Below, piece after piece: positions 1 to 7,545 of a stretch of DNA of 34,353 nt. The DNA is from Mangrovicoccus ximenensis (GTDB taxonomy: Bacteria; Pseudomonadota; Alphaproteobacteria; Rhodobacterales; Rhodobacteraceae). Made by a program: the position numbers and the translations under genes. The stretch covers positions 152,121 to 186,473 of the forward strand of contig NZ_QBKZ01000001.1 in assembly GCF_003056725.1 (NCBI RefSeq), read 5' to 3'. The notes beneath the pieces are model-generated. The model saw only the letters and a program-made list of their open reading frames with translations, searched no databases and was not told the DNA's origin. How positions within the stretch are numbered: position 1 is the first letter of the stretch; each line of letters begins with the position of its first letter.

Positions 1-1
1 C

Positions 2-118
2 CGCCTGGTGGCGGGCATTCCGGCGCTGGTGCCCTGCACGCCCTTGGGCTGCATGATGATGCTGAAGGACCGGCTGGGCGACCTGTCGGGGCTGAACGCG
101 GTGGTGATCGGCCGCTCG
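2..118 (+). pseudogene. folD: folD fragment 1 (central part)
   Basis: Internal piece of FolD, the cytosolic bifunctional methylenetetrahydrofolate dehydrogenase/cyclohydrolase. The frame reads [12 protein letters not shown], then [17 protein letters not shown], which is the conserved PCTPxG motif followed by the first strand of the NADP-binding fold. The upstream part lies outside the window. The expected continuation xIVGKPMAQLLL after GRS is missing: at about base 119 the sequence becomes the N-terminus of an unrelated minus-strand gene. Two later plus-strand pieces (19589-19631 and 34070-34353) continue FolD in order, so this may be the first third of one gene broken twice. The family assignment is firm; the link between pieces is inference. 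Confidence 0.85.
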
Positions 119-235
119 ACGGGTGTAGCCCAGGGCTTCGGCATGCTGCGCCAGGTCGAGGGTGTTGCGCAGCGCATCTGCCGGCGTGCCGCCCTCGGGG
201 ATCGGCGAGAGGTCGAGAAGCGAATAGGGGAGCAT
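119..235 (-). pseudogene. LLM-class flavin-dependent oxidoreductase, N-terminal fragment
   Basis: The minus-strand frame from ATG at 235 reads [16 protein letters not shown], then [23 protein letters not shown]. This is the typical start of the luciferase-like monooxygenase family (FMN-dependent, cytosolic; alkanal monooxygenase-like group of unknown substrate). The next residues should be a YWxAEHHN-type motif. Instead the frame runs into folD sequence of the opposite strand at about base 119. Only about 39 of roughly 330 residues remain. The gene would have been divergent from the glyoxalase gene that starts at 314. Confidence 0.75.
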
Positions 236-313
236 GGGGGCCTCGTCATCTGTTCCCTTCCGACATAGGTAGCTGGCGCAGAGATGGAACCCCGAAAGGG
301 CAAGGAGGCCGCG

Positions 314-709
314 ATGGCAAAGATGATCCACAGCATGATCCGGGTGCTGGACGAGGCGCGCTCGGTGGCGTTCTACCAAACCGCCTTCGGGCTGGAGATC
401 GCCGACCGGCTGGATTTTCCGGAGTTCACGCTGGTCTACATGTCGAACCCCGAGACCGGCTTCGAGCTGGAGCTGACCGTCAACAAGGGCCGCACCGAGC
501 CCTATGACCTCGGCGACGGCTACGGCCACCTCGCCGTCAGCGTGGCCGATCTCGACGCGGAACATGCCCGCTTCGAAGCCGCGGGCCTGGCGCCGCGCAA
601 GCTGGTCGAGTTCGCGCCCGCGGGCACGAAAGTGGCGCGGTTCTTCTTCGTCGCCGATCCCGACGGCTACCAGATCGAGGTGCTGGAACGCTCGGGCCGC
701 TTCGCCTGA
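314..709 (+). CDS. VOC/glyoxalase-fold protein (lactoylglutathione lyase-like)
   Basis: A 131-residue protein of the vicinal oxygen chelate superfamily. Two beta-alpha-beta-beta-beta units are visible. The first starts [18 protein letters not shown] and has metal-ligand candidates His5 and an acidic residue in GFELELT. The second holds GYGHLAVSV and ends [11 protein letters not shown], a signature of lactoylglutathione lyase (GloA), which isomerises the hemithioacetal of methylglyoxal and glutathione. Size and motif order fit GloA closely. ATG 314 was chosen over an in-frame ATG at 284 because AAGGAGG lies 6 bases before it and the family starts there. It is a single gene, followed by a 74-bp gap before the SH3 protein. 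GloA is the best guess; another VOC enzyme is possible. Confidence 0.85.
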   Translation: MAKMIHSMIRVLDEARSVAFYQTAFGLEIADRLDFPEFTLVYMSNPETGFELELTVNKGRTEPYDLGDGYGHLAVSVADLDAEHARFEAAGLAPRKLVEFAPAGTKVARFFFVADPDGYQIEVLERSGRFA

Positions 710-783
710 GCCGCATCTCCTGTTCATTTCGGCCCCCCGGCGCGCTACACTCGCCGCGAGGCAGAAAAGAGCAGGAGAAGACC

Positions 784-1083
784 ATGCGCAGGGCAATCCT
801 GGCCGCTCTTGCGGCAATCGTGGCGGGCAGCGCGCTGCCCGGCCCGGCAGCGGCCGAGGAACGCGGCCGCTACGAGGTCTACGGCGTCGAGGGCGAGGAC
901 ATGCTCAAGATGCGCGCGGGCCCCGGCACCGGCTACAACATCATCGTCGGGCTGCCGAACGGCACGGTGCTGCGGATGGGCACCTGCGAGCAGACCGGGC
1001 CGACGCGCTGGTGCCAGGTGACGCTCGACCGGGCGCGCGGGCTCAAGGGCTACGTCTCGCGGGCATATATCCGCAAACTCTGA
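784..1083 (+). CDS. Secreted bacterial SH3-domain protein
   Basis: A 99-residue exported protein. Residues 1-24 are a signal peptide (basic start MRR, alanine-rich core, cleavage near AAA/EE). The rest is one bacterial SH3 (SH3b) domain: [20 protein letters not shown] is the hallmark 'R-x-GPG-xx-Y' turn, and [11 protein letters not shown] ends the domain. Such domains usually bind cell-wall peptides or act as periplasmic adaptors. Two cysteines (in GTCEQTG and RWCQVT) could form a disulphide in the periplasm. An AGGAGAAG ribosome-binding site lies just before ATG 784. Its partner and exact role are unknown. Confidence 0.85.
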   Translation: MRRAILAALAAIVAGSALPGPAAAEERGRYEVYGVEGEDMLKMRAGPGTGYNIIVGLPNGTVLRMGTCEQTGPTRWCQVTLDRARGLKGYVSRAYIRKL

Positions 1084-1204
1084 TCCCGGTCCGGGCAATA
1101 TCCGCAAAGACCCGGGCGGTCCGGGGGCGTCTTTCGCGCGCCCCCTTCCTATTTGCCGCAGTTTTCGGTATGGCGGCCCCCGTCGAACCAAGGAGAAACC
1201 CGAA

Positions 1205-2227
1205 ATGGGCTATAAAGTCGTCGTCTGCGGCGCCACGGGCAACGTGGGTCGCGAGATGCTCAACATCCTGGCCGAGCGCCAGTTCCCTGTTGACGAGATC
1301 GCAGCTCTGGCATCGCGCCGGTCGCTGGGAACCGAGGTGAGCTTTGGCGACAAGACCCTGAAGACCCAGGATCTGGAGCAGTTCGACTTCGCGGGCTGGG
1401 ACATCGCGCTTTTCGCGATCGGCTCGGACGCAACGAAGGTCTATGCGCCGAAGGCCGCGGCGGCGGGCTGCGTCGTGATCGACAACTCGTCGCTCTACCG
1501 CTATGACCCGCTGGTGCCGCTGGTCGTTCCGGAAGTGAACCCGGAAGCGGTGCACGAGTACAAGAACAAGAACATCATCGCGAATCCGAACTGCTCGACC
1601 GCGCAGATGGTCGTCGCGCTGAAGCCGCTGCATGACCGCGCCAAGATCAAGCGCGTCGTGGTCTCGACCTACCAGTCGGTTTCCGGCTCGGGCAAGGAAG
1701 CCATCGACGAGCTGTGGAACCAGACCAAGGGCATGTATGTCCCCGGCCAGGAAGTCGAGCCGACGGTCTATCCCAAGCAGATCGCCTTCAACGTGATCCC
1801 GCATATCGACGTCTTCCTCGAGGACGGTTCCACCAAGGAAGAGTGGAAGATGGTCGCGGAAACGAAGAAGATCATCGACAAGAACATCAAGGTCAGCGCC
1901 ACCTGCGTGCGCGTTCCGGTCTTCGTCGGCCATTCGGAATCGGTCAACATCGAATTCGAGGAGTTCCTCGACGAGGACGAGGCCCGCGAGATCCTGCGCG
2001 AGGCGCCGGGCATCATGGTCGTCGACAAGCGCGAGGCCGGCGGCTACGTCACCCCGATCGAATGCGTCGGAGACTATGCCACCTTCATCAGCCGGATCCG
2101 CCAGGACTCGACCATCGAGAACGGCCTGAACCTGTGGTGCGTCTCCGACAACCTGCGCAAGGGCGCGGCACTCAACGCCGTGCAGATCGCCGAGACCCTC
2201 GGAAACCGCGTCCTCAAGAAGGCGTGA
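1205..2227 (+). CDS. asd: Aspartate-semialdehyde dehydrogenase
   Basis: 340 residues, the full family length. It catalyses NADPH-dependent reduction of beta-aspartyl phosphate to aspartate semialdehyde, the branch point to lysine/diaminopimelate, threonine and methionine; cytosolic. Visible features: GATGNVG nucleotide loop (residues 9-15), catalytic Cys130 in NPNCST, substrate-binding QSVSGSGKE (157-165), and catalytic His243 in VGHSES. ATG 1205 has a clear AAGGAG about 10 bases upstream. A strong intrinsic terminator (2264-2300) follows, so the gene is probably a single transcription unit. The carbonic anhydrase about 3 kb downstream may be an ancestral neighbour, but that is from memory. 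No anomalies. Confidence 0.97.
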   Translation: MGYKVVVCGATGNVGREMLNILAERQFPVDEIAALASRRSLGTEVSFGDKTLKTQDLEQFDFAGWDIALFAIGSDATKVYAPKAAAAGCVVIDNSSLYRYDPLVPLVVPEVNPEAVHEYKNKNIIANPNCSTAQMVVALKPLHDRAKIKRVVVSTYQSVSGSGKEAIDELWNQTKGMYVPGQEVEPTVYPKQIAFNVIPHIDVFLEDGSTKEEWKMVAETKKIIDKNIKVSATCVRVPVFVGHSESVNIEFEEFLDEDEAREILREAPGIMVVDKREAGGYVTPIECVGDYATFISRIRQDSTIENGLNLWCVSDNLRKGAALNAVQIAETLGNRVLKKA

Positions 2228-2263
2228 CTTCCGGGGCGGCGGCGCCCTCCGCTATGTGATCCG

Positions 2264-2300
2264 GGCCGGAGCAGCAGCCGCTGCTCCGGCCTGTTTTGTT
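2264..2300 (+). terminator. Intrinsic terminator after asd
   Basis: Perfect 12-bp GC stem (GGCCGGAGCAGC at 2264-2275 pairing with 2280-2291), 4-base loop AGCC, followed by the T-rich tail TGTTTTGTTG. This is a classic Rho-independent terminator placed 37 bases after the asd stop and just before the next gene. Confidence 0.9.
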
Positions 2301-2314
2301 GTGCGGGGATTGCG

Positions 2315-2893
2315 ATGGCGTGCGGAAAGGGCGGCCCGGCGGCGCTTGCGGCCGGATGGATGGTGCTGGCCGGCGGGGCCGGGGCGCAGGGCTGGGACTC
2401 TGCCCTGGCGGCCTTCGGCGGGCGGATGACCTGGGGGGATTACGGCACCATCGCCTACGAGCCCGGCGACATCGAATGGGCCGACGAGCGGCTCTGGGGC
2501 CTTGCCTGGTCGCGGGACCGCGCCACGGCCATGGGCGGGCTTCGGCTGGGCTGGGAGGCGCAGCTGGTCGTGCATGAAGGCGTCTCCGACCATGTCGCGG
2601 TGAACATTCCCGCCACCATCCGCTACCGCTTCGCCGATCCGGTGATCCCCTGGCAGGGCGCGGCCTTCGGGCTGGGCGTCTCGGTGGCCAGCGCGGCGCC
2701 GGAGCTCGAGAAGCAGCGCAAGGGCCGGAGCCAGGCGGTGCTGCCCTATTGGCTGATGGAGCTGGAATTCGGCAAGCCGTCCTGGGGCTTTTCCCCGTTC
2801 CTGCGCATCCATCACCGGTCGGACGGCTTTGTCTTCGCACCCTTCGACACCGGATCGAACGCCGTCGTGGCCGGGGTGCGCGTGCCGTTCTGA
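2315..2893 (+). CDS. Outer-membrane beta-barrel protein, lipid A deacylase (PagL)-like
   Basis: 192 residues with a signal peptide (cleavage near GAGAQG, residue 24-25). The mature part alternates hydrophobic and polar residues as in a small beta-barrel and ends in the outer-membrane signature V-A-G-V-R-V-P-F with terminal Phe. The motif RIHHRSDGF near residue 168 resembles the His/Ser active-site region of lipid A 3-O-deacylase (PagL/LpxR-type acyloxyacyl hydrolase families), which removes the 3-linked acyl chain of lipid A in the outer membrane. It starts directly after the asd terminator, with a weak GGGGAT ribosome site. The barrel class is well supported; the deacylase activity is inferred from one motif. 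Confidence 0.65.
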   Translation: MACGKGGPAALAAGWMVLAGGAGAQGWDSALAAFGGRMTWGDYGTIAYEPGDIEWADERLWGLAWSRDRATAMGGLRLGWEAQLVVHEGVSDHVAVNIPATIRYRFADPVIPWQGAAFGLGVSVASAAPELEKQRKGRSQAVLPYWLMELEFGKPSWGFSPFLRIHHRSDGFVFAPFDTGSNAVVAGVRVPF

Positions 2894-3025
2894 CCGGGCT
2901 GCCGCTCGACGGGGCCAGGCGCGGCAATTTGTTCGACTAGCATATTAGCAGAGGAGAATCCTTGCCGTCGGGCCGGATGCTGCCCAGACTGGCGCAAATC
3001 GCAGCCAATCTGGGAGGAAACGGCC

Positions 3026-4000
3026 GTGACTCATGCCAGGGGCGCCTGCAGGCGCCTGATGACCCTTGCCCTATGCCTGACGATCGGAGCGCCTGCCATG
3101 GCCGGACCGCTGAGCCACGAAGCGACGCTGAGCCTCTGGGGCGGCCGCGCGCCGGGCGCGCCCGACGGGCTGGAGCAGGTGATCGTCGAGCGGTCGGACA
3201 GCCTCTACCGCGCCGACCGGGCGCTGACGGGCATCGCCGATCCGAGCCTGACCGTCTTCCTGCCGGACGAGCCGAACGGCGTTTCGATGATCGTCGCGCC
3301 GGGCGGCAGCTACCGCCGGGTGGTGCTCGACAAGGAAGGCATCGAGATCGCCAGGGCGCTGGCGCCGCAGGGCATCACCACCTTCCTGCTCAGCTACCGG
3401 CTGCCGGGCGAGGGCCACGAGAACGCGTCGCAGGCGCCTCTGGCCGATGCGCAGCGCGCGGTGCGGATGGTGCGCCGGAACGCGGCGGACTGGGGGCTCG
3501 ATCCGGCGAAGGTCGGCTTTCTCGGCTTCTCCGCCGCGGGCCATCTGGGCGGCTCGATCGCCACCATGCATGACCGCGCCGTCTACGAGCTGGACGATGA
3601 CGAGGCGGGCGTGTCGGCACGGCCGGATTTCGTCGCTCTGGTCTATCCGGTGATGACGATGGAGGACGGTCCGGTCCATGCGGGATCGCGCGAGGCGCTC
3701 CTCGGCGCGGCGCCGGCGCCGGAGCAGATCGCCGCCTGGTCGCCCGAGCGCCATGTCACCGCAGAGACGCCGCAGACCTTCCTGCTGCATGCCGATGACG
3801 ATCCTTCGGTCGATGCCGAGAATGCGCTGCGCTTCTACATGGCGCTGCACCGGGCGGGCGTTCCGGCCGAGATGCACATCTTCCGAGACGGCGGCCACGG
3901 CTTCGGCATCCGTGCGGCGGGGGAGCAGCCGGTCGGCCAGTGGCCCGCGCTGCTGTCGGACTGGCTGGGCGCGATCGGCATGGCCGGACCGGCGGAATGA
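3026..4000 (+). CDS. Secreted alpha/beta hydrolase (acetyl esterase / BD-FAE-like)
   Basis: 324 residues beginning at GTG 3026, chosen because GGGAGGAAA sits just upstream and an N-terminal signal peptide results (cleavage after PAMA, about residue 26). The alpha/beta-hydrolase fold is complete: oxyanion loop APGGSY (91-96), nucleophile Ser169 in GFSAAGH, acid in HADDDP (255-260), and His291 in DGGHGFG. The order and the 'SWGGxAPG' start resemble xylan acetyl-esterase/BD-FAE-type enzymes that remove acetyl or feruloyl groups from polysaccharides. ATGA overlap with the next gene indicates translational coupling, so both hydrolases are probably made together for export to the periplasm. Substrate unknown. 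Confidence 0.85.
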   Translation: MTHARGACRRLMTLALCLTIGAPAMAGPLSHEATLSLWGGRAPGAPDGLEQVIVERSDSLYRADRALTGIADPSLTVFLPDEPNGVSMIVAPGGSYRRVVLDKEGIEIARALAPQGITTFLLSYRLPGEGHENASQAPLADAQRAVRMVRRNAADWGLDPAKVGFLGFSAAGHLGGSIATMHDRAVYELDDDEAGVSARPDFVALVYPVMTMEDGPVHAGSREALLGAAPAPEQIAAWSPERHVTAETPQTFLLHADDDPSVDAENALRFYMALHRAGVPAEMHIFRDGGHGFGIRAAGEQPVGQWPALLSDWLGAIGMAGPAE

Positions 4001-5124
4001 GGGGGCTGCTCATGGCAGTGGCGGCAGCTGCAGCGACCGGGGCCGGGGCGGCCGATTACGAGACGCAGGTCGTCGACGGCATGAACCTTCCGGCCTTCCA
4101 CGCGGCGCTGAAGGCGCGGATGACCTATCCGCTGGCCTATGGCGGCGGCGATCCGGCGGAATGGCACGAGCAGGCGATGGCGGCGGCGGCCCCCCTGATG
4201 CTGCCCTACGAGGCGGAGGCGCCCTTTGCGCCGGAGGTGATCGACGAGGTGGACCGCGGCAGCTACATCGCCCGCCGCATCGCCTTCGGAGTGACCGATG
4301 AAAGCCGCGTCGCCGCGCTGCTGCTGGTGCCGAAGGGCGAGGGGCCGTTCCCGGCGGCGCTGATGCTGCACGATCACGGCGCGCGCTTCGACATCGGCAA
4401 GGAGAAATGGGTTTCGCCCTGGTATGACGGGGCCCGGGCGGCCTCGGCGGAGGAATGGGCGGACAAGTATTTCTCGGGCCGCTATCCCGGAGAGGAGCTG
4501 GCGAAGCGCGGCTATGTGGTGCTGGCGACGGATGCGCTCGGCTGGGGCGACCGCGCGGGCAACGGCTACGAGGCGCAGCAGGCGCTGGCGGCCAATCTGT
4601 TCAATCTAGGCTCTTCGCTGGCCGGGCTGATGGCGCTCGAGGACATGCGCGCGGCCGAGTTCCTCGCCGGTCTGCCCGAGACCGATCCGGCGCGGGTGGC
4701 GGCGGTGGGCTTCTCGATGGGGGCCTTCCGCGCCTGGCAGGCCGCCGCGCTGTCGCCGCATGTGACGGCGGCGGTCGCGAATTGCTGGATGGGCACCTCC
4801 GAGGGGCTGATGGTGCCCGGCAACAACCAGCTGAAGGGCCAGTCGGCCTGGTACATGCTGCATCCGGGCCTGCCGCGGCTGATGGACTATCCGGATGTCG
4901 CCGCGCTGGCCGCGCCGAAGCCGATGCTGGTCCATGCCGGGGCCGAGGATCCGCTCTTCCCGGCCGCCTCGGTCGAGGCCGCCTTCGCCAAGATGCACGG
5001 GGTCTGGGATGCCTATGGCGCGGATGCGGCCCTGGCCACCCGGATCTGGGAGGACAAAGGCCATGTTTTCACCGCCGACATGCAGGACGCCGCCTTCGAC
5101 TGGCTCGGCGCGGCGTTCCGCTGA
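3997..5124 (+). CDS. Exported alpha/beta hydrolase (dienelactone hydrolase/acetyl-xylan-esterase-like)
   Basis: 375 residues, starting at the ATG that overlaps the previous stop (ATGA). A short signal peptide is likely (cleavage near AGAA, residue 19). Family features: LMLHDHGARFDIGKEK (123-138), typical of the Abhydrolase_7/large DLH group; GYVVLATDALGWGDR (172-186); nucleophile Ser240 in GFSMGAFRAW; acid in HAGAEDPLF; base His in EDKGHVF. It differs clearly in sequence from its upstream partner, so the pair is not a recent tandem duplication. Together they suggest degradation of an acylated polysaccharide or ester; the actual substrate cannot be read from sequence. A hairpin follows the stop. 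Confidence 0.85.
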   Translation: MRGLLMAVAAAAATGAGAADYETQVVDGMNLPAFHAALKARMTYPLAYGGGDPAEWHEQAMAAAAPLMLPYEAEAPFAPEVIDEVDRGSYIARRIAFGVTDESRVAALLLVPKGEGPFPAALMLHDHGARFDIGKEKWVSPWYDGARAASAEEWADKYFSGRYPGEELAKRGYVVLATDALGWGDRAGNGYEAQQALAANLFNLGSSLAGLMALEDMRAAEFLAGLPETDPARVAAVGFSMGAFRAWQAAALSPHVTAAVANCWMGTSEGLMVPGNNQLKGQSAWYMLHPGLPRLMDYPDVAALAAPKPMLVHAGAEDPLFPAASVEAAFAKMHGVWDAYGADAALATRIWEDKGHVFTADMQDAAFDWLGAAFR

Positions 5125-5131
5125 TCTCACG

Positions 5132-5155
5132 GGCCGGAGGCAGGCTCCTCCGGTC
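5132..5155. terminator. Probable bidirectional terminator between convergent genes
   Basis: GGCCGGAGG at 5132-5140 pairs with CCTCCGGTC at 5147-5155 (one G-T pair), loop CAGGCT. It lies between the ends of the plus-strand hydrolase and the minus-strand carbonic anhydrase. There is no long T-run on either strand, so its strength is uncertain. Confidence 0.5.
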
Positions 5156-5174
5156 CGGTCCGTTTCCGGGGCAG

Positions 5175-5846
5175 CTAAATCGAGGTGAACTCGCCGGTTT
5201 CGGGCTCGTACTGGCTGAGCGTGCCCGAGCCGATATCCATGTAGAGCCCGTGGATCGAGAGCAGCTCGTTGTCGAGCGCCTCGTGCACGAAGGGGAAGGT
5301 CATCAGGTTTTCCAGCGACACCACGACGGTCTGCTTCTCCATCGCGACGCGCAGCTCCTCGGGATCGTCGAGCTCCTTCACCCGCTCGTAGCCCGGGCGC
5401 AGCACGTCGAGCCAGCGGCCGAGCATGCTTTCCTTGACGTCGAGCTCGGGCGCGTGGCCGCGGCACATTTCCTTGCAGCCGGCCGCGCCGCCGCAATGCG
5501 AATGGCCCATCACGATCAGGTTCGACACCTTGAGCGCGGTCACTGCGTATTCGATGCAGGCCGAGGTGCCGTGATGCTGGCCGTCGGGCTCGAAGGGGGG
5601 AATCAGGTTGGCGACGTTGCGGTGCATGAAGAACTCGCCCGGCCCGGCGCCGAAGAGATTCGTCACGTGCACCCGGCTGTCCGAACAGGAGATCACCATG
5701 GTGCGCGGGCGCTGGCCCTCTTCGGCGAGGCGGCGGTACCAGGCCTTGTTCTCCTGGTGATCCGTGGCGCGCCAGCCATGGTATCTTTCGCTCAGATAGG
5801 ACGGAAGCTTGCTGATCTTGCCAAGCTGCGGACTGGGTGCATCCAT
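5175..5846 (-). CDS. Beta-class carbonic anhydrase
   Basis: 223 residues, complete. It interconverts CO2 and bicarbonate in the cytosol using zinc. Ligands are visible: Cys54 and Asp56 with Arg58 in CSDSR, His115 and Cys118 in GHSHCGG. The A-helix region and FFMHRNVANLIPP are typical of the Can/CynT branch. ATG 5846 gives the usual N-terminus for this group. It faces the hydrolase pair across a hairpin and is divergent from the truncated gene at 6025. Bicarbonate supply to carboxylases is the likely role. No anomalies. Confidence 0.95.
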   Translation of the reverse strand: MDAPSPQLGKISKLPSYLSERYHGWRATDHQENKAWYRRLAEEGQRPRTMVISCSDSRVHVTNLFGAGPGEFFMHRNVANLIPPFEPDGQHHGTSACIEYAVTALKVSNLIVMGHSHCGGAAGCKEMCRGHAPELDVKESMLGRWLDVLRPGYERVKELDDPEELRVAMEKQTVVVSLENLMTFPFVHEALDNELLSIHGLYMDIGSGTLSQYEPETGEFTSI

Positions 5847-6024
5847 GATCGGTCTCCACGCTGCGTCTGCCGCTTAATAACCATGAATGATCCGAAACTT
5901 TAGCGGAAAATCCATGGATTTCGCCTCTTGGCTTCAACGGTTTCTTGAGGCTGCCGGCGCTAGAAGGTCCGCACGCTGTGGGGGCGTTCTATCGACGGGG
6001 TTTGAGACTTTGGCCGTTATTTCC

Positions 6025-6329
6025 ATGAAGTTCGACGAAGCTGTCCGCTTCGAACCGCGCAGGCTTGCCGATCTGTACCGCACTCTGGGCGAGATCGGTG
6101 CCGAAAATGTCCTGTGCGACACGATGGAGGAACTGACCATCCAGCTGGCACGCATCGAGAAGCTGGGCCGCCGCGCCCGGTTCGACGATGTGCGCGAGAT
6201 CGCGGAACGCATCGCGCCGAAGGCCGAGCAGATCGGCCTGTCGGGGCTGGGCGGCGTTGCCCGCGCCGTGGCCGATTGCGTGCGCAACGGCGACCTGGCG
6301 GGCTTCTCCGCCACGCTGGCGCGGCTGAC
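6025..6329 (+). pseudogene. Small conserved-type protein, 3' end lost
   Basis: From ATG 6025 about 100 residues read as a helical, charged protein (MKFDEAVRFEPRRLADLYR, later CDTMEELTIQLARIEK, then GLSGLGGVARAVADCVRNG). Regular heptad-like spacing and the A-R-A-V-A-D-C-V-R-N-G-D helix pair suggest an HPt-like four-helix fold, but no phospho-His is obvious, so function is unassigned. After ATLARLTR (about 6329) the frame meets an IS110-type transposase remnant and ends in non-native sequence at 6486. The gene has therefore lost its C-terminus, probably through the insertion. An in-frame ATG at 5887 would add 46 unlikely residues. Confidence 0.6.
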
Positions 6330-6475
6330 GCGGATCTGCTCGAGGCGGCCCGGAGCTGCCGCCTGCCGCCCCGCGCCAGCCGCAAGCTGCATGGCCGGAT
6401 CGAGGCCCTGCCGCAGGAGGGCGCGGCATCGCCCGGAAGGGGCAGCTGCGGATGTGCCAGGGGTATCGCCGCCTA
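6330..6475 (+). mobile_element. IS110-family transposase remnant, left part
   Basis: The frame reads LLEAARSCRLPPRASRKLHGRIEALPQE, then after a one-base slip IARKGQLRMCQGYRRL. This matches the C-terminal region of IS110/IS116-type (DEDD) transposases, where 'R-LHxRxEALP-E-RDIAWK-Q-RLC-RYR' is conserved. The catalytic N-terminal domain is absent and a frameshift lies near 6420, so the copy is dead. The reading resumes at 7447 on the far side of an inserted IS5-type element. Confidence 0.7.
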
Positions 6476-7446
6476 GGTCATGTTGACAAAAAGCGGAGCC
6501 AGATGCGGACGGATGCAACGTCAATGAAACCGAGGAAACCCAGCGCGGTCTTGTCATGGCGCGTTGCCACCCGGCGCCACTGCTTGAGCTTGGAAAAGCA
6601 GCGTTCGACCAGGTTGCGCCAGCGGTGGAAGCCGCGGTCGACGGCGCGCCATTCCCTGCGGTTCCGCCGCATCGGGATGACGGCGGCGATCCGGCGTTCT
6701 TCCAGCTTTTCCCGTATCTTGTCAGCGTCGCAGCCCTTGCCGGCCAGGAAATGCGCGGGGTCCGGCAGCTCCTTCGCCATCACCGGGCCGACCCCTTTCG
6801 CGTCAGCCGTCTCGCCGCCGGTGATCTTGCTGCGCATCGGCAGTCCCGCGCCGTTCGCCCGGAGGTGGATCTCGGTCGTGAAGTGGCAGGCGGATCGGAA
6901 AACGATCCGGGGGACCGTTTTCCCTCCGGACAGTCGAGAACGGCCGAAACCTTCCTTTTGAGTCCTCCCCCTTGAGCCCGCTGCCTGCTGACGGGCGCGA
7001 ATTGTCATTCGGCTCTGCGCTCGGACCAATGGCGCTTGCGCCTCGTTGTCGATCATCTGGACCCGGGCGGGCACGAGGTCGCTGTCGTTGAGAAACAAGA
7101 GGATGGTCTCCCATAATCCGGCTTCCGTCCAGCGTCTGACCTAGCGGCAGACGGACCCCCGTTTTCCGAACTCGCCGGGCAGGTCGCGCCACGGGGCACC
7201 GGTCCGCGTTCGGCGTGATGCCCGAACCAATGGCGCATTCACGCCTCACTCCGGAATATGCCGTCCAGAACAAGGCGATGGTTGACAGGTTTGCGGCCGT
7301 TCGGAGCACGGACGGCAGTGATGAAACGCTCGGAAAACCGCCATTCCTCATCGGTCATCGGATTTCGCGCCAAGGTCACCTCCGTCGCAACGGTGATCTT
7401 GAATCACACAGACGGCCAACTGCGGATCCCTTTTGTCAACACGGCC
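6476..7446 (-). mobile_element. IS5-family (IS427-group-like) insertion sequence, decayed
   Basis: About 971 bp bounded by imperfect inverted repeats: GGTCATGTTGACAAAA at 6476-6491 and, inverted, GGCCGTGTTGACAAAA at 7431-7446 (14 of 16 identical). It lies inside the IS110 remnant. The flanks CTA on the left and CAG on the right allow a TA-type target duplication with one later substitution. The transposase frame inside runs on the minus strand and contains several frameshifts. No passenger gene. Confidence 0.8.
6478..7358 (-). pseudogene. IS5-family transposase, frameshifted
   Basis: DDE transposase on the minus strand. The N-terminus starts at ATG 7358 (MTDEEWRFSERFITAVRAPN, then GRKPVNHRLVLDGIF), which is the IS5/IS427 start motif. 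The frame is then lost; pieces of the middle appear in other frames (DLPGEFGK region, LFLNDSDLVPARVQMID, then TQKEGFGRSR). The last part is open (AAVIPMRRNRREWRAVDRG, then FSKLKQWRRVATRHDKTALG) and stops at 6478 inside the left inverted repeat. Elements of this group often use one programmed -1 shift, but here there are several breaks and catalytic residues are lost, so it is inactive. Confidence 0.85.
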
Positions 7447-7545
7447 CAGTCATGGCAGGGACGCCGAAAGTCGTCGGGACCACGGCGATCGACCGGGAAA
7501 TGGTCGGCTTCATCTGGGGCATGGCTCGAGCCGTCACGCCTGTTC
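7447..7545 (+). mobile_element. IS110-family transposase remnant, right part
   Basis: Immediately after the IS5-type element the plus strand reads MAGTPKVVGTTAIDREMVGF, then IWGMARAVTP, which is the extreme C-terminus of IS110-type transposases (xxKVVVTAIAREMVGFIWAIAR). Joining it to the left part (…YRRL + VMAGTPKV…) restores the expected order, showing that the IS5-type element inserted into an IS110-type gene. Confidence 0.75.

Noticed and set aside
6476..7446. Active transposition by the IS5-type element as cause of all junctions
   Set aside because: Only one decayed copy is present and none of the other junctions has its ends.
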